Shown: one piece after another, positions 46,381 to 54,989 of the stretch
Numbering within the stretch: position 1 is the first letter of the stretch
Layout of the letters: the number at the start of each line of letters is the position of its first letter
DNA from: Peribacillus frigoritolerans
Lineage (GTDB): Bacteria; Bacillota; Bacilli; Bacillales; DSM-1321
NCBI RefSeq assembly: GCF_040250305.1
Contig: NZ_CP158190.1
Location: 4,124,001 to 4,188,000, forward strand
Direction: 5' to 3'
Length of the DNA: 64,000 nucleotides
Position numbers and translations under genes: made by a program
The notes under the pieces: generated by a model
What the model was told of the DNA's origin: nothing
Database searches by the model: none
The model's input: the letters and a program-made list of their open reading frames with translations, nothing else

Positions 46381-46435
46381 AAGTTTGGATTCGGTCTAGT
46401 ATATGCTTTTGATAGGATGAACAGAACAAGAAAAA

Positions 46436-46458
46436 AGAGAATGGAAGACATTCCCCAC
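46436..46458 (-). terminator. Terminator of the YdeI-like gene
   Basis: GAATG...CATTC small hairpin with U6 on the minus strand. Confidence 0.5.
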
Positions 46459-46460
46459 CC

Positions 46461-47129
46461 TCATTTATTTCTTCGATATAGATCCCTGCTCTTGTAACCC
46501 TCTCCTAAAATCATTTTCATTTCCTGGCGCCGTTTCACTTGGGTCGCCTCTTGTTTTGCACTATACACGTAACGGGCCCAATCCTTGCGATACCCTGGAG
46601 TAAGTGATTGATAGAACGCAAGCAAATCAGGAGAATCCTGCAAATCTTTCTCAATTTCAGAAATCTTTCCGATATAATCATCTACTGATTGGCTTGCTTT
46701 GGTAGATGGACGGTTTCTATTTTTCGAATCTTCTTTCAGTCCGACTACCGTAAAGACATCATCCAACCCAACCATGCGTGCAAACTTCAGGTCGCTCGAG
46801 CCAACATACCCTTCATCATCCGCACCAAGGCCTTGCATCAGATCATCACGATGAATAAATGTAGCATATTCTTTATTCCCCTTCTTGGGGTACGCCAAAA
46901 AAATATAGCCGTTTTTACTCAAATGATTCTTCTCGATTACCTTATCCACGATTCCTTTTAAAGAATCCATATCCAATACAAAAGCAAATATAAGATCATA
47001 GGCTCTTTGATTAAGTTCCGCATCGTAATCCGGCAACTCTGCTAAATAATCCGCCCCGGCTGGCAGATTCAAGACTGCCACCCGTTCATATTTATGTAAA
47101 TTCAGTTTTTCGACTATTGTTTTAGCCAT
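46461..47129 (-). CDS. YdeI/OmpD-associated-like protein
   Basis: 222 residues from ATG 47129 (an ATG 6 bp earlier is possible). N-terminal Rossmann-like part (TIVEKLNLHKYERVAVLNLP; GYIFLAYPKKG) and a C-terminal YdeI/OmpD-associated motif LAFYQSLTPGYRKDWARYVY, then SAKQEATQVKRR. Cytosolic; the C-terminal domain occurs in bacteriocin-resistance and stress-associated proteins, but the precise role is unknown. Confidence 0.75.
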   Translation of the reverse strand: MAKTIVEKLNLHKYERVAVLNLPAGADYLAELPDYDAELNQRAYDLIFAFVLDMDSLKGIVDKVIEKNHLSKNGYIFLAYPKKGNKEYATFIHRDDLMQGLGADDEGYVGSSDLKFARMVGLDDVFTVVGLKEDSKNRNRPSTKASQSVDDYIGKISEIEKDLQDSPDLLAFYQSLTPGYRKDWARYVYSAKQEATQVKRRQEMKMILGEGYKSRDLYRRNK

Positions 47130-47294
47130 TGGCATTCACCATCCTAGTTCATTTTGTCTATCTTCAGTTTATAAGCTGCCCATTGCGTTATCAACTTTTC
47201 TCTTGGTAGTCTATCCACTATTATAAGCAAACAGACGATGCGGAAACCTTCCATCTTTTTTCATATAACCATTTCTAGGAAAATATTAACTATG

Positions 47295-47558
47295 CTATAA
47301 TTCAGATATCATCAATTTCAATGCCCACTTCTTAGAGTTTTTCCCCTTTAACATGATAGCAATCTCATAGAGTACGGATGTATAGCTAAGATAAATACCC
47401 ATATCCCGGTAGAGCGACGATTCCCGAGCAACTGTTAACCCAATTACAGCAGATGCATAGATTTCACTGTATTTTTTATTGCAACAAAGCAGTCCTAATG
47501 TAATGATAAATGCAATGTGAACAATTTTGAAATTCCGGAATGGGCTAATTCTTCATTT
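47295..47558 (-). pseudogene. Open fragment of a membrane protein without start codon
   Basis: A minus-strand frame open for ~87 codons reads IVHIAFIITLGLLCCNKKYS, then EIYASAVIGLTVARESSLYR, ending at TAG 47297. It has one membrane helix but no start codon or ribosome binding site and is preceded by a stop. Probably the 3' remnant of an unidentified gene; a chance open frame is possible. Confidence 0.3.
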
Positions 47559-47579
47559 TCCGGTGCAAAAGATGAAGCC

Positions 47580-47693
47580 CTAGACGTCGCATTCTTGTTT
47601 TTGAAGCCTAACATACTGAGTGCAGGCATAAACTTAACTATTGTGCATAGGCATTAGGGTATCAAAGCTTCAAAAACAACAATGCAGTCCCTA
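47580..47693. repeat. Imperfect inverted repeat, ~27-bp arms, ~60-bp loop
   Basis: Left arm 47580-47607 contains GCATTCTTGTTTTTGAAGC; right arm 47667-47693 is its complement with one mismatch in this core and a short indel further out. No gene in the loop. The rest of 47694-47879 shows nothing. Confidence 0.65.
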
Positions 47694-47889
47694 GAAAACG
47701 TTTAAAAGCCGATCTTAGACCATGGTCTTTCCGAAATCATATTCCAATCATCATGAATCCACTTTAATTCAGGTGTTTTTTCCGTAGTTTTTATGCATTC
47801 TTTATGCAATCAGATATCCCTTTGTTTTTTCCTATATCAAAAAATTCAGTGATGCTTTCATATGGGGGTGTCACAAAAGGGGAGTTCTC

Positions 47890-48393
47890 ATGAATTTTAT
47901 CGAGTATGATTTGCTATTTGAATCAAGAAAACAGTTAATAGAGGAAATTACGGAGTTGGATGAAAAAATGCTCCACCATAGGCCTGTGCCTGAAGTATGG
48001 AACATCGCCCAAATTTGCCATCATTTATATCTTACGGAACAGGTTTTTACAGAAGTTATAACAAATGGCATTCGGGAAAGGGATTTTAATAATATCATTC
48101 AAAAAAACATTTACTTCGTTACTGATAGAACAAGGAAATTCTCATCCCCTGAGGTCATTTCACCCTCTTCAACCCCATTTCAATTATCGAGCCTTATGGA
48201 TTTGCTGGCAGAATCAAGGGACCGATTATTACAGGTTCTTTATGATATGGATTCAGATATCTTGTTAAATAGAAAGAAAGCCAAGCATCCCCTTTTCGGG
48301 GACCTCTCATTGGATCAATGGATTGAGTTATTATCCTTACATGAACAAAGGCATATCAAACAGATACAAGAAATAAAGTCCTCCCTTATATAA
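47890..48393 (+). CDS. DinB-superfamily protein
   Basis: 167 residues with AAAAGGGGAG before ATG. Four-helix DinB/YfiT fold: HRPVPEVWNIAQICHHLYLTEQ with the first metal His pair, and LHEQRHIKQIQEI with the C-terminal His pair. Members are metal-dependent thiol (bacillithiol) S-transferases or of unknown activity. Single gene, flanked by a hairpin at its 3' side. Confidence 0.85.
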   Translation: MNFIEYDLLFESRKQLIEEITELDEKMLHHRPVPEVWNIAQICHHLYLTEQVFTEVITNGIRERDFNNIIQKNIYFVTDRTRKFSSPEVISPSSTPFQLSSLMDLLAESRDRLLQVLYDMDSDILLNRKKAKHPLFGDLSLDQWIELLSLHEQRHIKQIQEIKSSLI

Positions 48394-48451
48394 GCCTTTC
48401 ATGACAATGACCATTAGAGAATAAGCCGGAGACAACGAATTTCAAACAAAT

Positions 48452-48482
48452 AAAGAGACCACGTCATTTTGTGGTCTTCTTT
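48452..48482 (+). terminator. Terminator of the DinB-like gene
   Basis: AAAGAGACCAC / GTGGTCTTCTTT hairpin with a T-rich tail. Confidence 0.65.
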
Positions 48483-48573
48483 CATGCATGCTCTGAAACG
48501 AACGTGACTGTCGAGGGCTGCACCAAGTTGATAGATTGGCAGAGCTCATATTTCCCTTGCCAGCATTCTAAAT

Positions 48574-49446
48574 TCAAGATGATACTTTTAGTTTCCTTTT
48601 GATTTGTGTTGCGAAGATTTCAAGACAGATTGCAATTATCAGGATAAAATAAGTGATTGCTCCAATTTCACTCAAGTCAAAGTAAAATCCACTTGCCATG
48701 AACATATCGAAGCCGATTCCTCCTGCGCCTGCGGCTGCGCCCATTGCGACCGCCACTGCAAAATTGATTTCAAAGCGCATGAAGGTCCACGAAATGATAT
48801 AAGTGATCGAAGATGGAATGATGACTTGGAATACGATCTGCCACCAATTCGCTCCGCTTGCTTGCAGGGCTTCTATAGCTCCTTTATCAATTTCCTCGAA
48901 GGATTCCGAGTAGGCCTTTACAAGGTAACTTATGGAGTGAAACGTCATCCCTATAACGGCCGCTACACTGCCCAATCCTGCTGCGACTGCAAAAATGAGG
49001 ACCCATAACACGGTAGGAACGGCTCTAATCAGGGCAACCGATCCCTTTATGATAATCGATAATGGCTTGGACGAGATATTTCCTGCCGCTAAAAGCCCCA
49101 ACATCAGGGCAATGATCGCACCAAATATTGTTGTCAAGAAAGCTAAACCTAATGTAATCGACACCTGATAAAGCGCTTGAGTAAAGGTAAAGTGCTTCAG
49201 ATGGGGCTCAAAAAACATGGTCTTCAAATTGTCGACGGTCAATGATAGCGCGTCCCACAGTTTAACATCCTTATAATCAAAACTGGCAAAAGCGTATATG
49301 GTCACAACCGCCAGTACCAGCATACTCAACCTAATCGCGATTGAAGATTTCGAGAAGGGCTTTTTCGATAGTCGTTCAAGTAGCATTTTATCCAAATCCT
49401 GTCCAGTAGGAGAAGGAAATGATTTGATTGGACCCTCTGCCTGCAT
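48574..49446 (-). CDS. phnE: Phosphonate ABC transporter permease PhnE (second copy)
   Basis: 290 residues. Six membrane helices and the permease EAA loop EALQASGANWWQIVFQVIIP. PhnE-type LIRAVPTVLWVLIF near residue 150. Last gene of phnD-phnC-phnE-phnE. It abuts the previous phnE by one shared base. The two permeases likely form a heterodimer with PhnC. No terminator was found after it. Confidence 0.93.
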   Translation of the reverse strand: MQAEGPIKSFPSPTGQDLDKMLLERLSKKPFSKSSIAIRLSMLVLAVVTIYAFASFDYKDVKLWDALSLTVDNLKTMFFEPHLKHFTFTQALYQVSITLGLAFLTTIFGAIIALMLGLLAAGNISSKPLSIIIKGSVALIRAVPTVLWVLIFAVAAGLGSVAAVIGMTFHSISYLVKAYSESFEEIDKGAIEALQASGANWWQIVFQVIIPSSITYIISWTFMRFEINFAVAVAMGAAAGAGGIGFDMFMASGFYFDLSEIGAITYFILIIAICLEIFATQIKRKLKVSS

Positions 49447-50231
49447 TATAAAATCACCCTCCTCACATAATTTGAGATCAATTCAATAGATAATATCGAA
49501 ATGATGATCGTAATGACGACAAGACTGGCAATGTCATAACTCAAGTTTTTATAGTACAGATTAAACGTAAAACCAATGCCCGATCCTGTAAGCAGCCCGA
49601 CCAATGTTGCATTCCTGATATTCGTTTCAATCATAAAAAGTACCCAGCTGATCATTTGCGGAATTGTTGAAGGAATCACAGACTGCGAAATGACGGTTAG
49701 ATAACTTGCCCCGGTTGTCTGCAAAGCTTCTACGGAACTTGAACTCACTTCATCGATCGTTTCAATAAAAGCTCTTGTTAAAAAACCGAAAGATCCGAAA
49801 AACAAGGCAAAATAACCGGTCAAGGAACTTTGTCCAAATGAAAATAACAGTACTAACGCCCATATTGAGACATCAATATTTCTAAATAAAACGGCTATCC
49901 CTCGGCTAAAACCTCCGAAAAAGGCATTCACCCTTGTCGTATTGGAACCCAATATCGCAAATGCAAAGGCCAATATTCCCGCGAGTGTGGTGGCTGCAAC
50001 GGATATTAAAAGTGTTTCTTTCAGCTTTATCAAAATGTCTGGCAGTTTGGTAAGGGAATCCTTTGTTGGATAAAAATTCGATAACGACCATTGTATGGCC
50101 TTAGGAACCGAAGTAACCCCTTTTGCGATGCTGAATTCTGTAATGATGATGGAAACAGCCGTCGCAGCCCCAATAAGCAAAAACAATAGTAGTGAATTTC
50201 TTCTTTTTCTTGCAAAAACATCAGCCGACAT
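49446..50231 (-). CDS. phnE: Phosphonate ABC transporter permease PhnE (first copy)
   Basis: 261 residues from ATG 50231 (GGGAGG 6 nt upstream). Six helices; EAA loop EALQTTGASYLTVISQSVIP and LFRNIDVSIWALVLLF. Its start lies inside the 3' end of phnC (11-bp overlap). Imports phosphonates together with PhnD, PhnC and the second PhnE. Confidence 0.93.
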   Translation of the reverse strand: MSADVFARKRRNSLLLFLLIGAATAVSIIITEFSIAKGVTSVPKAIQWSLSNFYPTKDSLTKLPDILIKLKETLLISVAATTLAGILAFAFAILGSNTTRVNAFFGGFSRGIAVLFRNIDVSIWALVLLFSFGQSSLTGYFALFFGSFGFLTRAFIETIDEVSSSSVEALQTTGASYLTVISQSVIPSTIPQMISWVLFMIETNIRNATLVGLLTGSGIGFTFNLYYKNLSYDIASLVVITIIISILSIELISNYVRRVIL

Positions 50232-51009
50232 GGGAACCTCCCAAATCAAAAATCAACTTTCCTTCATCCGATCCATAAATCTGATGGATATCATTTGAGG
50301 TTATATTTTGAGTTGTTCCATTGAAAACAACCTTGCCACCATTCACACCGATGATTCGATCCGAATATTTCAGGGCCACATCGACTTGATGCAGGTTGAC
50401 AACAACTGTGATTCCCATGGAAGTGCAGATATTCCTTAAATGATCCATGATCACCTTGGAAGAATTCGGGTCAAGAGAGGCAATCGGTTCATCGCATAAT
50501 AGCAATTTAGGATTTTGGATAAGTGCCCGCGCAATGCCAACCCGTTGCTTCTGTCCTCCGCTCAACTGATCGGACCTTTTATAGATTAGATCTTCCAGAC
50601 CTAGAATTTGGAGCACTTTAGCAGCCTGAAGTTTCTCCTCTTCACTATAAAGCCCAAGGATTCCAGCCAGTGTAGATTTATAGCCTAATCGTCCATGGAG
50701 GGTATTTTCAATCACACTTAATCTATTTACAAGATTATAATGTTGAAAAACCATCCCTATTTTCCTGCGTACTTTCTTTAACTCCCTTTTATTCACCTTG
50801 TATACATGATCATTATCAAAAATGATTTCTCCGCTAGAAGCATCGATCATCCTGTTGATGCATCGAAGAAGAGTTGATTTCCCTGCTCCGGATGGCCCTA
50901 TGATCGAAACGAACTCTCCTTCTTTCACAGTGAAGTCAATATTGGATAACGCCTTTGTACCATTTCCAAAATGTTTTGAGACATTTTTCACTTCCAATAA
51001 TGTTTTCAT
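50221..51009 (-). CDS. phnC: Phosphonate ABC transporter ATPase
   Basis: 262 residues. Walker A GPSGAGKST, signature LSGGQKQRVGIARAL, Walker B LLLCDEPIASLD and the His switch VVNLHQVDVAL. PhnC-type MVFQHYNLVNRLSVIENTLHGRLG. Energises phosphonate uptake; coupled to phnE by overlap. Confidence 0.95.
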   Translation of the reverse strand: MKTLLEVKNVSKHFGNGTKALSNIDFTVKEGEFVSIIGPSGAGKSTLLRCINRMIDASSGEIIFDNDHVYKVNKRELKKVRRKIGMVFQHYNLVNRLSVIENTLHGRLGYKSTLAGILGLYSEEEKLQAAKVLQILGLEDLIYKRSDQLSGGQKQRVGIARALIQNPKLLLCDEPIASLDPNSSKVIMDHLRNICTSMGITVVVNLHQVDVALKYSDRIIGVNGGKVVFNGTTQNITSNDIHQIYGSDEGKLIFDLGGSHVG

Positions 51010-51036
51010 GTATGATCCTCCTACATATTACTGCCG

Positions 51037-52071
51037 TTATTTAGATAATTCACGAATTGGATTGAACCAGTCATCCTCGACTTCTACCAATCTTTCTTTT
51101 CCGCTCACCCGTTTAAATAGCCCTGATAACTTAGAATCTTCCGGTACAAAAACTTTATCGTTATTTGCTATTTCATCAGACATCAACGTTTCAAGAATTT
51201 TTTCACGTGTTTCTTCACTGACTAATTCGGTGTTAACAACGAAAGGTGCATTCAAGACTGGAGTCACTGAAATGAGTGAGAATGTCTTATCTACAACTGT
51301 GTTGAAGGGTTCAGCTGCATCCTTCTTTACCTTATACACGGCACCTGCTTTATTCTCTTCCCCATCGGCCAGCTCCACATAATTATTGACACATGTGTCA
51401 CAAAAAGCAGCCACTTCCGCTTTCCCTGTCAAAAGATTTACAGCCGAACCTTGGTGTGAACCGCCGTAAAGCACTTCACTGAAGAATTTATCTTTCCCAC
51501 CTTCCAATAAATCCTCGGCTTTTAATTCCTTAAACTTATCTTGCTGCGAGAAATAATCAACGATTCCTGTGGAAGGAACTTTGAAGCCTGATGTAGAGCT
51601 ATTTGATACGAAAGAGAACTTTTTCCCTTGGATACCGTCTATCTTATATTCGCCGTTATTTTTATAGTCATCCGCATTTTGAACAGCCAGCCAGCTATTA
51701 TAGACTGCATCATCCAACGTACCTGATTCACCGCTTGGAACAACCAGAGGTTGAACACTATCGTTTTTGTTGTTTGCTTCAATATATCCTTGTGCTCCCA
51801 GGAATGCTAAATCTGCGTTTCCATTAGCAATGGCCTCGATTGCAATGTTATAATCCGTAGTGGTCTTATGTTCGACTTTCTTTCCTGTGGCATCTTCTAA
51901 GATCTTCCCTATTTCATCGCGGGCTTCCCCTAAATCTTCCCCTGATTCATTTGGCAGCCATGCTACGGTCAATGTATCATCTTCATGTGCACCTGTTGAA
52001 CTACTAGAAGAACAGCCTGTAAACACCAGTAAAATAACTAACATCAATATGGACATCATCGATTTTTTCAC
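51037..52071 (-). CDS. phnD: Phosphonate-binding lipoprotein
   Basis: 344 residues from GTG 52071 (GGGGAG 7 nt upstream). Lipobox LVFTGC with Cys ~19. PhnD-type core: LTVAWLPNESGEDLGEARDE, LAFLGAQGYIEAN, and SNSSTSGFKVPSTGIVDYF, the phosphonate-binding SxTSG loop. Captures phosphonates outside the membrane. First gene of its transcription unit, 125 bp downstream of phnL, with its own Pho-box promoter. Confidence 0.95.
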   Translation of the reverse strand: MKKSMMSILMLVILLVFTGCSSSSSTGAHEDDTLTVAWLPNESGEDLGEARDEIGKILEDATGKKVEHKTTTDYNIAIEAIANGNADLAFLGAQGYIEANNKNDSVQPLVVPSGESGTLDDAVYNSWLAVQNADDYKNNGEYKIDGIQGKKFSFVSNSSTSGFKVPSTGIVDYFSQQDKFKELKAEDLLEGGKDKFFSEVLYGGSHQGSAVNLLTGKAEVAAFCDTCVNNYVELADGEENKAGAVYKVKKDAAEPFNTVVDKTFSLISVTPVLNAPFVVNTELVSEETREKILETLMSDEIANNDKVFVPEDSKLSGLFKRVSGKERLVEVEDDWFNPIRELSK

Positions 52072-52136
52072 GTTAAATCTCCCCTCCAATTTAAATCTTT
52101 TCTCACTTCAGTCACTTCACATATAACAATACCGGT

Positions 52137-52142
52137 ACAATA
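52137..52142 (-). promoter_or_regulatory. Candidate -10 of the phnD promoter
   Basis: Minus-strand TATTGT, 9 nt downstream of the last Pho hexamer. Position matches PhoP-activated promoters lacking a -35. Confidence 0.5.
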
Positions 52143-52151
52143 CTAACCTGC

Positions 52152-52189
52152 CGTTAAGGGGGCTGAATATTCAGTAAAATTTGTGTGAA
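52152..52189 (-). promoter_or_regulatory. PhoP box upstream of phnDCEE
   Basis: Minus-strand hexamers TTCACA, TTTACT, TTCAGC, TTAACG with centres 11, 11 and 10 bp apart, close to the TTHACA direct-repeat PhoP box of Bacillus. Not matched by chance easily; strongest hexamer is at 52184-52189. Confidence 0.65.
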
Positions 52190-52196
52190 TTCATCA

Positions 52197-52910
52197 TTAA
52201 ATTTTTTGAATAGCTTGAGTAAAACATCCATTCTGCATGCTATATTCCTTTGTTACTAACCGATTCATGAACTCCAAGTCATGAAAAATGCCCAGCATTG
52301 TCGTTCCTTCGTTCATTAGCTGTTCAAGCAGGGTTTTCACCTTCACTTTAGAATCGTGGTCCAAACTTGCAGTCGGTTCATCCAACAGAAGGAGCCGCGG
52401 CCTTTTCACCATTGCTCTTGCAATATTTAACCTTAGCTTCTCTCCTCCTGAAAAAGTAGCAGGGTAACTGTCCCATAGCCCTTTTCCTATTTCAAAGTGA
52501 TCGAGGATTTTTTCTGTTTCAATATTGGCCATTTGCCTGGTTTGTCCCATTTCAAGGATGGCCCCGGTAACGAGCTGCCTTGCTGTAGTTCTTGGCATGA
52601 CATTTAAAAATTGGGATACATAGCCTATCTCATGCTTACGCAGGTAAATCATTTCCCTTTCTGTAGCTCTCGCTAGATTAATCGCACCATAGTGGGAAGA
52701 ATCATACCAGATGTCTCCTTCTTGAACCCGATAGGTACCATAAATCGATTTTAGGATCGTTGATTTTCCGCTGCCGCTCTTGCCTGTAATGCCAATAAAT
52801 TCGCCTTTTTTCACTGTGATCGTAATATTGCTGACCGCATGGATATTCTTGCGTTGATTATGTAAAATAAAAGACTTGGATAAATCATTGATCTCCAATA
52901 TGTTCTCCAC
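52197..52910 (-). CDS. phnL: PhnL, C-P lyase-associated ABC ATPase-like protein
   Basis: 237 residues from GTG 52910. Walker A GKSGSGKST, signature FSGGEKLRLNIARAM, Walker B LLLLDEPTASLD. PhnL joins the C-P lyase core for transfer of the phosphonate to ATP-derived ribose. Last gene of the phnG-phnL unit, 22 bp after phnM. Confidence 0.93.
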   Translation of the reverse strand: MENILEINDLSKSFILHNQRKNIHAVSNITITVKKGEFIGITGKSGSGKSTILKSIYGTYRVQEGDIWYDSSHYGAINLARATEREMIYLRKHEIGYVSQFLNVMPRTTARQLVTGAILEMGQTRQMANIETEKILDHFEIGKGLWDSYPATFSGGEKLRLNIARAMVKRPRLLLLDEPTASLDHDSKVKVKTLLEQLMNEGTTMLGIFHDLEFMNRLVTKEYSMQNGCFTQAIQKI

Positions 52911-52932
52911 TTTGCCACCCGCTTTCTAAAAT

Positions 52933-54111
52933 TTATATCCTGTAATTCGTTTTTTGAATCAATTTTCCATCTACAATAACAGTTGTTATTACAGGGAAAT
53001 CACCAGAAATTTTTTCAATAATAAGTATGTCAGCCTTTTTCCCTTCACGAATCGATCCAATTTCGTCCTCCATCTTAACTGCCTTTGCGGGATTAATCGT
53101 AACTAGCTTGAACATATCGACAAGATCCATCCCATGGTTTTCGACTAATTCAAACATTGAATGCAGAAGGGCCGCAGGGTAATAATCACTGCATAATATG
53201 TCAATGCTTCCATCCTGAATGGCTTCAGAGGCACTTAAGTTCCCACTGTGAGAACCTCCTAAAAGCACATTTGGTGCACCGGCTATAGTATACATCCCCA
53301 TATCATGGGCCTTACGGGCAATCTCAAGTGTGATTGGAAATTCACTAATACTCGTTCCAAAGCTGTTAACCAATTCAAGCTTCTCTATTGAATCATCATC
53401 ATGTGAGGCAACAGCAATATTGTTTTCCCTTGCCAGCAGTGCGATTTCCTTCATTCTTTCAATCGTCAGCTTTTCTTTCACTTGATGAGTCCGGATCATG
53501 ACATCAATGGCTTCATCACTATAATCGTTATACCCTCGTAAAGTGTTTCGATAAATCTCTAGATGCCGATACTGCCCTTGTCCTGGAGTGTGGTCCATGA
53601 ATGAGACCAGATGCACTTTCTTTTCCGAAACATATTCTCTTAGACTATCAATATCCTCCAAATTATCGATTTCATAACGGGCATGAAACCGATGACGTAC
53701 TAGGTGCTTCATCTTATGTGTTTGATCAATCAAGTCAATAAGCTTCCTAACATTCTCCGGCTCCCGAATTGGCTTATATGCGTATTCAGTGGATTTATAG
53801 AGCGATAGAGAGTGGAACATGGTCGTGATTCCGTGCGTAATCAGTTCCTTTTCCGTTTCTCTTAAGCTCAAATTAAAATTCATTAAAGAAGTCGGGCGCG
53901 GCGCAGTCATATGTTCAATATAATCAGAATGGAGATCAATGAAACCAGGTGAAACATATCCGCCCATAGCATCCAGCACTTCCATCTCAGGACTTCTTTC
54001 AATTTCTCCCACAGGTGCAATCCGGCAAATTCTATCATCCTTAATTAAGAGATCATGGTCCATCAGGATCGAGTCTTCCGTTATTATTTTTCCATTTTTA
54101 ATCAGCAACAA
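52933..54111 (-). CDS. phnM: PhnM, ribosyl-triphosphonate pyrophosphohydrolase
   Basis: 392 residues from TTG 54111 (GGGGG 8 nt upstream; ATG 54126 lacks a site). Amidohydrolase barrel: GFIDLHSDYIEHMTAPRP, VSFMDHTPGQGQYRH, VASHDDDS, ILCSDYYP. Removes pyrophosphate from the ribose-triphosphate phosphonate made by PhnI/G/H/L. Confidence 0.93.
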   Translation of the reverse strand: MLLIKNGKIITEDSILMDHDLLIKDDRICRIAPVGEIERSPEMEVLDAMGGYVSPGFIDLHSDYIEHMTAPRPTSLMNFNLSLRETEKELITHGITTMFHSLSLYKSTEYAYKPIREPENVRKLIDLIDQTHKMKHLVRHRFHARYEIDNLEDIDSLREYVSEKKVHLVSFMDHTPGQGQYRHLEIYRNTLRGYNDYSDEAIDVMIRTHQVKEKLTIERMKEIALLARENNIAVASHDDDSIEKLELVNSFGTSISEFPITLEIARKAHDMGMYTIAGAPNVLLGGSHSGNLSASEAIQDGSIDILCSDYYPAALLHSMFELVENHGMDLVDMFKLVTINPAKAVKMEDEIGSIREGKKADILIIEKISGDFPVITTVIVDGKLIQKTNYRI

Positions 54112-54143
54112 TGTCTCTTCCCCCATTTTCGGTTTAGTTTCTT

Positions 54144-54989
54144 TTACAGCAGCGAGTGTACCAATTGCTGGGTATAAGGATGCTGTGGATCTTCGAGTAT
54201 TTGATCTGTTAAACCTCGCTCGATTATTTTACCCTCCAGCATAACGAGCGTACGGTCTGCAAGCATTCGGATTACGCCCAAATCATGGGATACCAATACA
54301 ATGCTAATATTCAAATCTCTTTGAAGACCTTTAATTAAATCCAATACACTTGCTTGAACTGATAAATCTAAACCCGTGGTGACCTCATCCAAAAGCAGTA
54401 TGGGAGGATTGTTGGACAATGCTTTGGCTATCTGGACCCGTTGCTGCATTCCCCCTGAGAAATTCCTCGGGTCTTCTTTCATTCGATGAATGGGAATATT
54501 GACTGCCTCAAGGAGCTCGGCGCCTCTTGTTTCCATGCTGCCAACATGTCTGTTCCCAGCTGAAATCAACTTCTCGGCAATATTGCCTATCGAGGAGAAA
54601 TCCATTTTCAACCCTAGAATCGGGTTTTGATAAACCTTCCCCATCAAGTGGTTTCGAACGAATCTTTTTTTCTGGGCAGACTCGAGGAATAAATTCTTTT
54701 TTCCATCCTCAAAGCCAGCCACAAACAGTTCTCCATCTGTTACTTCTTCGTCAAAATACAAACTTTTCATTAAAGTGGATTTACCGCTGCCGCTTTCCCC
54801 TACAATTCCGAGAACTTCACCGTGATACAAATCGAACGTCACATCTCTGCAGGCATATATCGTCCCGCATTCGTGGCAATAGTTTTTCGTCACTTTTCCT
54901 GATTTCATTTGCTTGCATGCCGAACATCCGTCACCATACTGTTTGTTCATTTGTTTAACCGATAATACGGGAACCTCAAGCACAGACAT
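54144..54989 (-). CDS. phnK: PhnK, C-P lyase ABC ATPase with N-terminal Cys4 insertion
   Basis: 281 residues. Walker A GESGSGKST, signature FSGGMQQRVQIAKAL, Walker B ILLLDEVTTGLD (DEV instead of DEP). Between strand 1 and the DLYHGEVLGIVGE start, residues ~20-46 carry CSAC, CHEC and one more Cys; this zinc-ribbon-like insertion is absent from E. coli PhnK. PhnK binds PhnJ and couples ATP hydrolysis to the lyase. Starts one base after phnJ. Confidence 0.93.
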   Translation of the reverse strand: MSVLEVPVLSVKQMNKQYGDGCSACKQMKSGKVTKNYCHECGTIYACRDVTFDLYHGEVLGIVGESGSGKSTLMKSLYFDEEVTDGELFVAGFEDGKKNLFLESAQKKRFVRNHLMGKVYQNPILGLKMDFSSIGNIAEKLISAGNRHVGSMETRGAELLEAVNIPIHRMKEDPRNFSGGMQQRVQIAKALSNNPPILLLDEVTTGLDLSVQASVLDLIKGLQRDLNISIVLVSHDLGVIRMLADRTLVMLEGKIIERGLTDQILEDPQHPYTQQLVHSLL

